A model generated the notes under the pieces. That model saw nothing but the letters and a program-made list of their open reading frames with translations. It was not told the origin of the DNA and ran no database searches. The translations under genes were made by a program, and so were the position numbers. A stretch of 64,000 nucleotides of DNA. It comes from Paludisphaera rhizosphaerae (GTDB lineage: Bacteria > Planctomycetota > Planctomycetia > Isosphaerales > Isosphaeraceae). The stretch covers positions 248,001 to 312,000 of the forward strand of contig NZ_JAALCR010000008.1 in NCBI RefSeq assembly GCF_011065895.1. Reading direction: 5' to 3'. Positions 1 to 7,854 of this stretch are shown piece by piece (the stretch's first letter is position 1; each line of letters begins with the position of its first letter).

Positions 1-1312
1 CCAACCAGCGCTGGTGGGCCAGGGCGGGGGCCTCGGCGGCCCCTCGGAGGAACTGCTTGAGCTTGAAGTCGAACGAGAAGTTGCGGTGGTCCACCGGCAA
101 GCGGCCGACGGCCGCCTCGGCCAGCGCCCGGGCGGGGCGGGGGAGGCTTCGGAAAACGCGGGCGGCGCGCTCGGCCTTGAAGGTCGGATAGCCGGCGATC
201 AACTCGTCGGCCCCGTCACCGCCGAGGGCCACCGTGACGTGCTCCCGGGCGAATCGGCTCAGCAAATGCGTGGGGAGGATCGAAGCGTCGCCGAACGGTT
301 CGTCGAGCCAGCCGGCGACCTGAGGCAAGAGGTCCATCATTTGCTCGATGGAGAAGACCCGCTCATGGTGATCGGTCCCCAGGAACTTCGCGACCTCCCG
401 CGCCGGGCCGCTCTCGTCGAAGCTGGGGTCCTCGAAGCCGATCGAGAACGTATGGACGTTCGCCGCCGGCTCGACCTCGCAGAGCGCCGCGGCGACGCTC
501 GACGAATCGACGCCCCCCGACAGGAAGACCCCCAGCGGGACGTCGGAACGCCGATGCCGGGCGACCGAGTCGCGGAACGAGCCCCAGAACCGCGAGGCCG
601 CCTCCTCGAAGGACGGGGGCGACGGATCACGCGGGTCGCCGGCCCTCGGGAAGAACCGCGAGACCCGGACGCGGCCCTCCTCCCAGACCAGCACATGCCC
701 GCGCGGGAGCTTCTTCGCACCCCGCCAGATGGAATAAGGCGCAGGCACATACTCATAAAACAAATAACGGGCCAGGCCGTCGCGATCGAGTTCGCGGGAG
801 ACCTCGGGATGCTTGAGCAGAGCCTTGGGCTCGGAGCCGAACGCCAGACCGCCGCCGGGAAGCTCAGCGTAGTAGAGCGGCTTCTGCCCCATGCGGTCGC
901 GGGCCAGCACCAGCCTCCGCCGGGGGCCGTCCCAGATCGCCAGGGCGTACATCCCGTTGAGACGCTCGACGAACGCCTCGCCCTCCTCCTCGTAGAGGTG
1001 GACGAAGGTCTCAGTGTCGCAGCGAGTCCGATAGCGGTGGCCCTTCGCCTCCAGGCCGGGCTTGAGGTCGGGCTCGTTGTACAGCTCGCCGTTGTAGACG
1101 ATCCAGATCGAGTCGTCCTCGTTGGGCAACGGCTGGGCGCCGCCCTCGACGTCGATGATCGAGAGCCGCCGATGCCCCAGGGCCACCGGTCCCGCGACGT
1201 GCACGCCGTCGCCGTCCGGGCCGCGGTGGGCGAGACTCGCGGTCATGGCCTCGATCGTCGACCGATCGGCCTCTCGCCCGCCCCCGTTCACGAATCCCGC
1301 GATCCCACACAT
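1..1312 (-). CDS. asnB: Asparagine synthetase (glutamine-hydrolysing), 3' end cut by window edge
   Basis: The protein begins MCGIAGF, the hallmark of class II glutamine amidotransferases in which Cys2 attacks glutamine. The start is fixed because Cys2 must directly follow the initiator Met. The N-terminal domain continues with HRGPDG, GHRRLSI and YNGELYN. The synthetase domain follows with the ATP-pyrophosphatase loop LSGGVDSS and, later, LGGDGADE. The usual product converts aspartate, glutamine and ATP to asparagine in the cytoplasm. The reading frame stays open to base 1, so about the last quarter of a normal AsnB (roughly 600 residues) lies outside. Related enzymes also amidate cell-wall or exopolysaccharide precursors, and the missing C-terminus prevents that distinction. 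It is divergent from the DNA repair pair to its right. Confidence 0.93.
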   Translation of the reverse strand, partial: MCGIAGFVNGGGREADRSTIEAMTASLAHRGPDGDGVHVAGPVALGHRRLSIIDVEGGAQPLPNEDDSIWIVYNGELYNEPDLKPGLEAKGHRYRTRCDTETFVHLYEEEGEAFVERLNGMYALAIWDGPRRRLVLARDRMGQKPLYYAELPGGGLAFGSEPKALLKHPEVSRELDRDGLARYLFYEYVPAPYSIWRGAKKLPRGHVLVWEEGRVRVSRFFPRAGDPRDPSPPSFEEAASRFWGSFRDSVARHRRSDVPLGVFLSGGVDSSSVAAALCEVEPAANVHTFSIGFEDPSFDESGPAREVAKFLGTDHHERVFSIEQMMDLLPQVAGWLDEPFGDASILPTHLLSRFAREHVTVALGGDGADELIAGYPTFKAERAARVFRSLPRPARALAEAAVGRLPVDHRNFSFDFKLKQFLRGAAEAPALAHQRWL

Positions 1313-1460
1313 GCCGCCGCCGGCTCCTTCGCCCGCATCCCGCCTCGCCGTCGCTCCCGCCGGTTCAGCGTAACTCAAGCCTTCCATCGCGGGAAAGACG
1401 TGGATGCAAGAACACGACGCGATAACTGGACATCCGAACCCTCAACCCTAGAATGATCCG

Positions 1461-2522
1461 ATGAGCACCGGCGACCTCCTAAAACCGACCGACGCGGGCC
1501 TCTACTGCGAGGTCGGCGACTTCTTCGTCGATCCCCGGCGGCCCGTGCCGCGGGCCGTCGTGACGCACGCCCACGCCGATCACGCCTGCTGGGGATGCGG
1601 TCGGTATCTCTGCTCGGCGGAAGGTCAGGGGGTGCTTCAGATCCGGATGGGCCGCGAGGCCGTCGTGGACTCGCTCCCCTACGGCGAGGCCGTCGAGATC
1701 AACGGCGTGCGGGTCTCGCTCCACCCGGCGGGGCACATCCTGGGCTCGGCGCAGGTGCGGCTGGAGCATCGGGGCGAGGTCTGGGTCGCCTCGGGGGACT
1801 ACAAGGTCGAGCCCGACGCCACGTGCACCCCGTTCGAGCCCGTCGCTTGCCACGTCTTCGTGACCGAGTCCACCTTCGGCCTGCCGATCTACAGGTGGCC
1901 CTCGCAGCAGTCGGTCTTCGACGAGATCAACGCCTGGTGGCGGGCCAACCGTGAGGCCGGCAAGGCCAGCTTGCTGCTGGGCTACGCCCTGGGGAAGTCG
2001 CAGCGGCTCCTCTCCGGGCTGGACCCGTCCATCGGCCCGATCTACACGCACGGGGCCGTCGAGAAGCTGAACCGGGCCTATCGCGAGGCCGGCGTCGCCC
2101 TGCCGCCCACCGCTTATGCGGGAACGGCCGCGAAGGGCAAGAGCTGGGGAGGCGCGATGATCGTCGCCCCTCCTTCGGCACAAGGGACGCCCTGGGCCCG
2201 CAAGTTCGGGCCGGCCTCGACGGGGATCGCCTCGGGCTGGATGACCATCCGGGGGACGCGGCGGCGCAAGGCCCTCGACCGCGGCTTCGTCCTCTCCGAC
2301 CACGTCGACTGGCCGAGCCTGCTGGGCTCGATCGCGGCCACCGGCGCAAGCCGCGTTCTGGTCACCCACGGTTACACGGCGGTCGTCGTCCGCTACCTGC
2401 GAGAGCAGGGGCTCGATGCGGAGATCCTCGCCACTCGCTACGAGGGCGAGGGAGACGCCCAGGATCGCGCCGAGGTCGACGCGATGGAGACCGAGGCTGA
2501 GGCGGTAGAGGAGGCGTCATGA
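1461..2522 (+). CDS. DNA ligase-associated exonuclease (metallo-beta-lactamase fold)
   Basis: A 353-residue metallo-beta-lactamase/beta-CASP-type protein. The metal site HAHADH is at residues 36-41 (H36, H38, D40, H41), with further conserved segments HPAGHILGSAQV, SGDYK and a C-terminal SDHVDW followed by VTHGY. It matches the family annotated as ligase-associated DNA exonuclease, whose genes sit next to an ATP-dependent ligase. The next gene begins inside its stop codon (ATGA), so the two should be co-translated. By family, it probably trims DNA ends before sealing. The helicase and phosphoesterase genes that often complete this cluster are not nearby. Confidence 0.9.
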   Translation: MSTGDLLKPTDAGLYCEVGDFFVDPRRPVPRAVVTHAHADHACWGCGRYLCSAEGQGVLQIRMGREAVVDSLPYGEAVEINGVRVSLHPAGHILGSAQVRLEHRGEVWVASGDYKVEPDATCTPFEPVACHVFVTESTFGLPIYRWPSQQSVFDEINAWWRANREAGKASLLLGYALGKSQRLLSGLDPSIGPIYTHGAVEKLNRAYREAGVALPPTAYAGTAAKGKSWGGAMIVAPPSAQGTPWARKFGPASTGIASGWMTIRGTRRRKALDRGFVLSDHVDWPSLLGSIAATGASRVLVTHGYTAVVVRYLREQGLDAEILATRYEGEGDAQDRAEVDAMETEAEAVEEAS

Positions 2523-4120
2523 AAGACTTCGCCCGCCTGTACGCAGACCTCGACGAGACGACCCGGACCGGCGAGAAGGTCGAGGCGCTGACCCGATACT
2601 TCGCCGAGGCCCCGCCGGCTGACGCCGCGTGGGCGGTCTACTTCCTGATCGGCCGCAAGCCGAAGCAGGTGGTGCCGTCGAAGAAGCTCCGCGAGTGGGC
2701 GGCGGCCGAGGCCGGCGTGCCCGACTGGCTATTCCAGGAGTCGTACGACGCGGTCGGAGACGTGGCCGAGACCGTCGCGCTCCTGCTCCCCCCCTCGGAG
2801 AAGTCGACCGACCTACCGTTGGCCGAGTGGGTCGAGAACCGGCTCTTGCCTCTCCGCGGGGCCGACGAGGAGACGCAGCACGCCGCAATGCTCGAAGCGT
2901 GGGGGGCCATGGATCGTCCCCAACGCTTCGTCTGGAACAAACTCATCAGCGGCGGCTTCCGCGTGGGGGTCTCGCAGCAGCTCGTGACGCGGGCGTTGGG
3001 GAAGGCGGGTGGGATCGACCCGGCGGTCGTCGCGCACCGTCTGATGGGCGACTGGGAGCCGAGCCCCGGTTTCATCGCACGCCTACTCGCGGCCGAATCC
3101 GACGACGCCGACCACTCGCGTCCGTATCCCTTCTGCCTCGCCTACGGCCTGGAAGCAGAGCCCGAGACCCTGGGGCCGCTCGAAGATTGGATCGCCGAGT
3201 GGAAGTGGGACGGCATCCGATCACAGCTCATCCGTCGCGGCGGCGACACCTTCCTCTGGTCTCGGGGCGAGGAACTGGTGACCGACCGTTATCCGGAGCT
3301 TGCCACGTTGGGCGCCTTCCTGCCCGAGGGAACCGCGATCGACGGCGAGATCCTGCCGTACCTCGACGGCGCTCCGCTCCCGTTCGCGCAGCTCCAGCGG
3401 CGGATCGGCCGCAAGACGGTGGGGAAGACGATCCTGGCCGAGGTCCCCGTCGTACTGATCGCCTACGACCTGATGGAGATGGACGGCCGCGACCTTCGCG
3501 CCGAGCCCTTCGAGTCCCGGCGCACGCGGCTGGCGAGTCTGGTCGAGAAGGTCGCGCAGCCCAACCGGATGATCCTCTCGCCTCTGGTCGTCGCCGACAC
3601 ATGGGAGGCGACGGCAGCGGCCCGGCTCCAGGCGAGGGACCACCATGCGGAAGGCTTGATGCTCAAGCGCCGGGGCTCGCCGTATCATGTGGGCCGCAAG
3701 CGGGGCGACTGGTGGAAGTGGAAGGTCGATCCCTTCACCGTCGACGCCGTCCTCACCGCAGCCCAGCGCGGCAGCGGCAAGCGGGCGAGCCTCTACACCG
3801 ACTACACCTTCAGCGTCTGGGACGACGACCGCCGACTGGTCCCCTTCGCCAAGGCCTACTCCGGCCTCACCGACGCGGAGATCGCCCAGGTCGACGCCTT
3901 CGTCCGCCGCAACATGGTCGAGAAGTTCGGCCCTGTGCGGACCGTCAAACCGGAGCTCGTCTTCGAGCTGGCCTTCGAGGGCATCCAGCGCTCGCCGCGG
4001 CATAAGTCCGGCATCGCCGTCCGCTTCCCACGCATCCTCCGCTGGCGTCACGACAAGCCGGCGGAGGAGGCTGATTCGCTGGAGTCAATCCGCGCCATGC
4101 TGCCGGGAGAGGAGAAGTGA
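2519..4120 (+). CDS. ATP-dependent DNA ligase (exonuclease-linked family)
   Basis: A 533-residue ATP-dependent DNA ligase. The adenylation motif is WKWDGIR, with the nucleophilic lysine at about residue 229, preceded by the alpha-helical ligase N-terminal domain (residues about 1-200). Later motifs include EEL...DRYPEL, DGEIL (motif III), EGLMLKRRGSPY (motif IV) and WWKWK (motif V), followed by the OB-fold domain. It seals nicks through a ligase-AMP intermediate and is distinct from the NAD-dependent replicative LigA. The start overlaps the exonuclease stop by 4 nt, which indicates translational coupling. The length and partner gene fit the ligase family found with the exonuclease, not LigD of NHEJ, because no Ku, polymerase or phosphoesterase domain is present. 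Confidence 0.93.
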   Translation: MKDFARLYADLDETTRTGEKVEALTRYFAEAPPADAAWAVYFLIGRKPKQVVPSKKLREWAAAEAGVPDWLFQESYDAVGDVAETVALLLPPSEKSTDLPLAEWVENRLLPLRGADEETQHAAMLEAWGAMDRPQRFVWNKLISGGFRVGVSQQLVTRALGKAGGIDPAVVAHRLMGDWEPSPGFIARLLAAESDDADHSRPYPFCLAYGLEAEPETLGPLEDWIAEWKWDGIRSQLIRRGGDTFLWSRGEELVTDRYPELATLGAFLPEGTAIDGEILPYLDGAPLPFAQLQRRIGRKTVGKTILAEVPVVLIAYDLMEMDGRDLRAEPFESRRTRLASLVEKVAQPNRMILSPLVVADTWEATAAARLQARDHHAEGLMLKRRGSPYHVGRKRGDWWKWKVDPFTVDAVLTAAQRGSGKRASLYTDYTFSVWDDDRRLVPFAKAYSGLTDAEIAQVDAFVRRNMVEKFGPVRTVKPELVFELAFEGIQRSPRHKSGIAVRFPRILRWRHDKPAEEADSLESIRAMLPGEEK

Positions 4121-4162
4121 ACTGGACGATCGATCGCGGCCTCAGGGCCACCGACGACGTCA

Positions 4163-4187
4163 CTTCTCCCCACGGGCGAGGGAGAAG
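4163..4187. terminator. Hairpin between convergent genes
   Basis: Inverted repeat with arms CTTCTCCC and GGGAGAAG (8 bp) around a 9-nt loop. It lies between the ligase gene on the plus strand and the oxidoreductase gene on the minus strand. There is no T-run. It could terminate both transcripts or be a degenerate copy of the palindromic repeats seen elsewhere in the window. Confidence 0.4.
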
Positions 4188-4230
4188 GTTTGGGGCGCTC
4201 CTTACGGAGGGCCCTTCCGAGCCTGCTCGC

Positions 4231-5640
4231 TCAACCCGTTGCCAGGGCGTCCGTCCCGTACGGCGAGCGCTGGGGGCGGTGGAGCATTTTGTCGGCTTCG
4301 GGGTCGTTGATGAAGCGTTCGGCGGTGGGGTCCCACTTCAGGGTGCGGCCGGTCTTCATCGCGATGTGGGCGATGAGGCAGGCGGAATTGGATCGGTGGC
4401 CGACTTCCGCCGGCGCGGCGGGCTCGGCGCGGGTCCGGATGCTCGTCAGCCAGTCGAGGTGATGGTCATGCTTCGGGCTGGCGTGGAGCTTGACCGATCC
4501 CGTGGGCGTGGTCGGGTCGACGAGTCGGGGATCGGAGGCGTCCATCGACTTCGTCTGATTCGTCCCAGCCGGGACGGGGTAACTCCCGCGGGTCACCCAG
4601 ATCCAACCGTCCTCGCCGATGAACTTCACACCGTTGGGAAGCTTGTCGCTGATGACCATCAAGGCGCCGTCAGCGTAGCGGGCCTCCACGTGGTACGGGC
4701 CGTGGACGTCCCACAGGCCGGCCTTCGGGAATTCGGCCGTGGCGTGGACCTCGACCGGACCGGAGTGCTCGACGCCCAGCCCCCAATGAGCGATGTCGAC
4801 GTGGTGAGCCCCCCAGCCGGTGATCATCCCCGCGCCGAACTGCTCGCAGCGCAGCCAGCCGGGGCGGTCGTACCGCTTCTTGATATCGGGCGTTTGAGGA
4901 TGGACGCGGTCGAGCGTGTAGGGGACCAAGGGAGTCGAGCCCAGCCACATGTCGTAGTCGAGATTCGAGGGCGGCGTGGGGGTCGGGTCGCCGCCGGCGG
5001 GGTCGATCGGGAGGCCGATCTCGACGCGGACGACCTTGCCGATCTTTCCGCTGCGAACCAACTCGCAGGTCCGAAGGAACTGAGGATCCGACCGCTGCTG
5101 GCTGCCGATCTGAAGGATCTGCCCGGTCTTCTTCACGGCGTCGGCGACCTGCCGGCCTTCGTGGACGGTCAGCGAGGTCGGCTTCTGGAGGTAGACGTCC
5201 TTGCCCGCGAGAACCGCCTCGATCGCCGGCTGGGCGTGCCAGTGGTCGGGCGTGCTGATGCAGACCGCGTCGATCGCCGGGTCCTTCAACATCTCCCGAT
5301 AGTCGTGATAGGTCTTCACCTTCGCGTAGCCCTCGGCCCCGAGGCGTCGGGCGTATGATTCCTCGATCATCGTCTTGCCGTCCGCCAGGCGGACGTCGTC
5401 GAGATCGCACACAGCGACGAACCGGGCGAGGTCCGCGTGACGCAGAACGCCGGGCATCTCGGACGTCCGCGCGATCCGGCCGCAGCCGATCTGCGCGACG
5501 TGGATCAGGTTGCTCGGCGCCGAACTCCCAAAAACGCGGGAGGGCACAATCGTCGGGAAGCCGATCGCCCCCACGCCCAGCATCGCACGAAGAACCGTTC
5601 GTCGGGTCGCTCGAGAATCGAGATGACTTTGCGTGTTCAT
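4231..5640 (-). CDS. Gfo/Idh/MocA family oxidoreductase with Tat-type leader
   Basis: A 469-residue NAD(P)-dependent oxidoreductase. Residues 1-35 look like a twin-arginine leader (ATRRTVLRAMLGVGAIG), then the Rossmann segment VAQIGCGRIART follows. The family lysine motif is YLQKPTSLT (EKP type), and a C-terminal GWGAHHVDIAHWGLG motif is present. Such proteins oxidise or rearrange sugars and inositols, and the secreted planctomycete set is largely uncharacterised. The chosen ATG overlaps the upstream ThuA gene by 4 nt (ATGA). A start further upstream would run through the ThuA coding sequence. Last gene of a DUF6807-ThuA-Gfo operon; substrate unknown. Confidence 0.9.
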   Translation of the reverse strand: MNTQSHLDSRATRRTVLRAMLGVGAIGFPTIVPSRVFGSSAPSNLIHVAQIGCGRIARTSEMPGVLRHADLARFVAVCDLDDVRLADGKTMIEESYARRLGAEGYAKVKTYHDYREMLKDPAIDAVCISTPDHWHAQPAIEAVLAGKDVYLQKPTSLTVHEGRQVADAVKKTGQILQIGSQQRSDPQFLRTCELVRSGKIGKVVRVEIGLPIDPAGGDPTPTPPSNLDYDMWLGSTPLVPYTLDRVHPQTPDIKKRYDRPGWLRCEQFGAGMITGWGAHHVDIAHWGLGVEHSGPVEVHATAEFPKAGLWDVHGPYHVEARYADGALMVISDKLPNGVKFIGEDGWIWVTRGSYPVPAGTNQTKSMDASDPRLVDPTTPTGSVKLHASPKHDHHLDWLTSIRTRAEPAAPAEVGHRSNSACLIAHIAMKTGRTLKWDPTAERFINDPEADKMLHRPQRSPYGTDALATG

Positions 5641-6407
5641 GGTTTGGACTCCCCCATCGCCCATCGGATTCCGTTGCGGAGAATCGTTCGGTAGAGCGGG
5701 TCGTCGTAGTGTTCGGGTTTGTGGCCGAGAGCCAGGTAGAACGTCCGGCCGCCGTCGGCCTTGAGGGTCCACGCCAGGGGGACGGAGTCGCCCAGCAGGC
5801 CGCCGGGGTCGGCCTTGATCTTACCGTCGTCGATCTTCGTGGGGTCGGTGACGAGGACGGGGTGGATGTCGGGGCTGAGGAACTCGTGATAGTAGCACTC
5901 GTCCTCCCAGGTGAAGGTCGAGGGGACGCCGGCGGCGACCGGGCTTTCCGCATCCTTCACGCGGACGGTGAACTTCTGAAGCTTGGGGTGTCGGCGAAAC
6001 TTGCCGCCGGCGATCGACCAGTAATACGGCCAGGTCCGCTCGGAGCCCGTCGCCGAGTGGATCCCCACGTAACCGCCTCCCGCCTTGATGAACCCCTTGA
6101 AGGCCTCGCGCTGGGCGTCGTCGGTGAAGGCCTCGTTGTTGCTGTTGGAGAAGATGAGAACCTTGTACTTCTTGAGGTTTTCGGGCGTGAAGACGGCGGG
6201 GTCGTCGGACGAATCCACGACGCAGCCCATCTCAGCGCCCAGGGCCTTCAAGGCCTCAACGCTGTGGGCGATGTTGGCGTGGACGTACCCCTTGCCGTCA
6301 GGGGTGTAGTTGCGGGTGTAGACCAGCAGCCGAGGCTCCGCCGCGAAGGCCGAGACGGGAACCAACAGGAGGAGGAACAGAGGGGCGAATCGCAGGCGGG
6401 TGATCAT
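5637..6407 (-). CDS. ThuA domain-containing secreted protein
   Basis: About 256 residues with a Sec signal peptide (residues 1-22, hydrophobic FLLLLVPVSA, ending AFA). The ThuA/glutamine-amidotransferase-like fold follows: LVYTRNYTP, a VVIDSSDD-like segment, GGGYVGIHSATGS (the GG-x-VGIH motif of the family) and a C-terminal AWTLKADGGRTFYLALGH. ThuA proteins occur in trehalose/disaccharide utilisation and in many planctomycete glycan loci, probably acting on sugars or sugar derivatives outside the cytoplasm. Its ATG overlaps the stop of the DUF6807 gene, and its own stop overlaps the start of the Gfo/Idh/MocA gene, both by 4 nt. The exact reaction is unknown. Confidence 0.9.
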   Translation of the reverse strand: MITRLRFAPLFLLLLVPVSAFAAEPRLLVYTRNYTPDGKGYVHANIAHSVEALKALGAEMGCVVDSSDDPAVFTPENLKKYKVLIFSNSNNEAFTDDAQREAFKGFIKAGGGYVGIHSATGSERTWPYYWSIAGGKFRRHPKLQKFTVRVKDAESPVAAGVPSTFTWEDECYYHEFLSPDIHPVLVTDPTKIDDGKIKADPGGLLGDSVPLAWTLKADGGRTFYLALGHKPEHYDDPLYRTILRNGIRWAMGESKP

Positions 6408-7606
6408 GGCTTGGTGTCTCCGGTGGGGAGCCATGCGGCTTTGCCTTCGAGGGCGAAGGCTTCGGTCAGGCGGTCGAGGCGAGCGGCGTCGGCAGGGCCG
6501 CGATGGATCCAGACGCGATAGCGAAGGACCGTCGGCCGACCGGGTTCCAGTGTCTTGGGCGTCACGCCAGGCCAGCCGACGCACAGAACGCCGTAGTGCC
6601 GAGTGAGCCAATTGGGGGGGAAGTCGGGGTGTTCGGGGGCCACGAGGATCGCTGCGCCAGTGGTCTCCGTTGCAGCGGCGAACTTCGCCGAGAAGTCGGC
6701 CCAGGGGAGCTTCGTCATCAGCAGGTCGTCGGGGCCGTTCCCCTTGGGGGTGGTGATGACAAGGTCGTGGCGCGGGGCGAATCGGAGATTCAAGCCGCCG
6801 TAGCTCTTGCCCGCCGCACCGTCGAGCGTCACCGGATCGGAGCCCGGCTCCAGGACGAGCGTCACATCGACGATCCGGGAATCACGGGTCGCCGGGTGAA
6901 CGTCGAGCCAGACGCGCTCGGTGAGCAGCTTGCGGCCGTCGGCCATCCAGCCGTTCTCGATTCCCAAGAGCGCCCCGGAAGGCCCCGTATCGCGAGCCAG
7001 CCAGCGGCCGAACTCGTGATGAACGCCCTTGAGCAGCCAGAGGTCGTATTCCTTGCCGCCGACGATGACGTGCGGCCAGGCCCAGAAGAGGCCGCGGTGA
7101 TGGAGATGATCGGCGGGGAAGTCGTCGGTCAGAGACTCGCCCTCGATCCCATAGAGCGGGTGGACGTAGCTGCTCCGCGAGCGATCCTCGGGCAGGCCGT
7201 CATGGCTGATGACGCCGTGGTTGTAGACCAGCACCGGCCGGTCGTTCTCCCAGAGCCCCAGCGAGCGACGGTCGACGTTGCGGAAGGTGAACGACGAGGC
7301 GTGCGTCGCGGCCGAGTCGGTCTCCAACTTGAACCGACGCTCGCCGCTCTCCGACGTTCCCGGGATGTCGGCGACAAGCCGTCCCGCACCCTCGGCCGGC
7401 GAGCCGTCGGCCTTGCGGTTCGGGACGATGAAGGCTGGAGCGGATGCCGTCCCACGCGCCTGCTCGACGAGTTTCAGGGCTTTCCCCTCGAAGCCGGCCG
7501 GCGCGGAGACCGAGACGCGGAGGGTTTCCTTTGAGGCCGGGACCGAGAGTATCGAGTCGTCTGCGGATACTGAGGAAGCGAGGACCAGCGAGAAGGCGAG
7601 AACCAT
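6404..7606 (-). CDS. DUF6807 (PmoA-type) secreted protein
   Basis: About 400 residues. The start was chosen at an ATG that gives a clean Sec signal peptide (VLAFSLVLASSVSA). Upstream in-frame codons run through a palindromic repeat and are unlikely to be translated. The family is recognised by RPVLVYNHG, the LHHRGLFWAW motif (conserved His pair), FGRWLARD and a late GVLCVGWPG segment. Proteins of this family are annotated DUF6807 or PmoA-like, with a galactose-mutarotase-like beta-sandwich. They occur beside Gfo/Idh/MocA and ThuA genes in planctomycetes, and no activity is established. It heads the three-gene operon, with ATGA coupling to ThuA. Confidence 0.85.
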   Translation of the reverse strand: MVLAFSLVLASSVSADDSILSVPASKETLRVSVSAPAGFEGKALKLVEQARGTASAPAFIVPNRKADGSPAEGAGRLVADIPGTSESGERRFKLETDSAATHASSFTFRNVDRRSLGLWENDRPVLVYNHGVISHDGLPEDRSRSSYVHPLYGIEGESLTDDFPADHLHHRGLFWAWPHVIVGGKEYDLWLLKGVHHEFGRWLARDTGPSGALLGIENGWMADGRKLLTERVWLDVHPATRDSRIVDVTLVLEPGSDPVTLDGAAGKSYGGLNLRFAPRHDLVITTPKGNGPDDLLMTKLPWADFSAKFAAATETTGAAILVAPEHPDFPPNWLTRHYGVLCVGWPGVTPKTLEPGRPTVLRYRVWIHRGPADAARLDRLTEAFALEGKAAWLPTGDTKP

Positions 7607-7766
7607 AACGGCCTTCCCCCCTCGCGGGGGAAGGTGGCCGCAAAGCGGCCGGATGAGGGGGGATCGGCAAGGCCCTGGGAGCGAAGCCCCGGATGCACGC
7701 CCGACAGCGGTCGTCCCCCTCATCTGATCGCTTCGCGATCTGTCTTCCCCCTCCAGGGGGGAAGAC
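7607..7766. repeat. Composite 160-bp inverted repeat element, copy 1
   Basis: Two arms in inverted orientation. The left arm (about 7610-7662) has hairpins CCTTCCCCC/GGGGGAAGG and GGCCGC-AAA-GCGGCC and ends GGATGAGGGGGG. After about 50 nt of spacer, the right arm (about 7713-7766) starts CCCCCTCATC and has hairpins GATCGC-TTC-GCGATC and GTCTTCCCC/GGGGAAGAC. The whole unit, spacer included, is similar to the reverse complement of 41495-41652. It lies just upstream of the DUF6807 gene and downstream of the enolase-superfamily gene. It resembles REP/MITE-type intergenic palindromes. No transposase is visible. Confidence 0.85.
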
Positions 7767-7854
7767 TTTCCTCGGTAACGCTCAATCCGAACTCCAACGA
7801 CCCTCACCCGTCCCTCCGGGCGACGCGGCTTCGCTGGTACCTCGATCATCGTTC

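Noticed and set aside
14-1456. A 480-codon plus-strand frame at the left edge
   Set aside because: It is the antisense of asparagine synthetase, whose MCGIAGF start and ATP-pyrophosphatase motifs read clearly on the minus strand.
7607-7766. Possible CRISPR array because of closely spaced palindromes
   Set aside because: Only two inverted arms with one spacer, not direct repeats with regular spacers, and no cas genes in the window.
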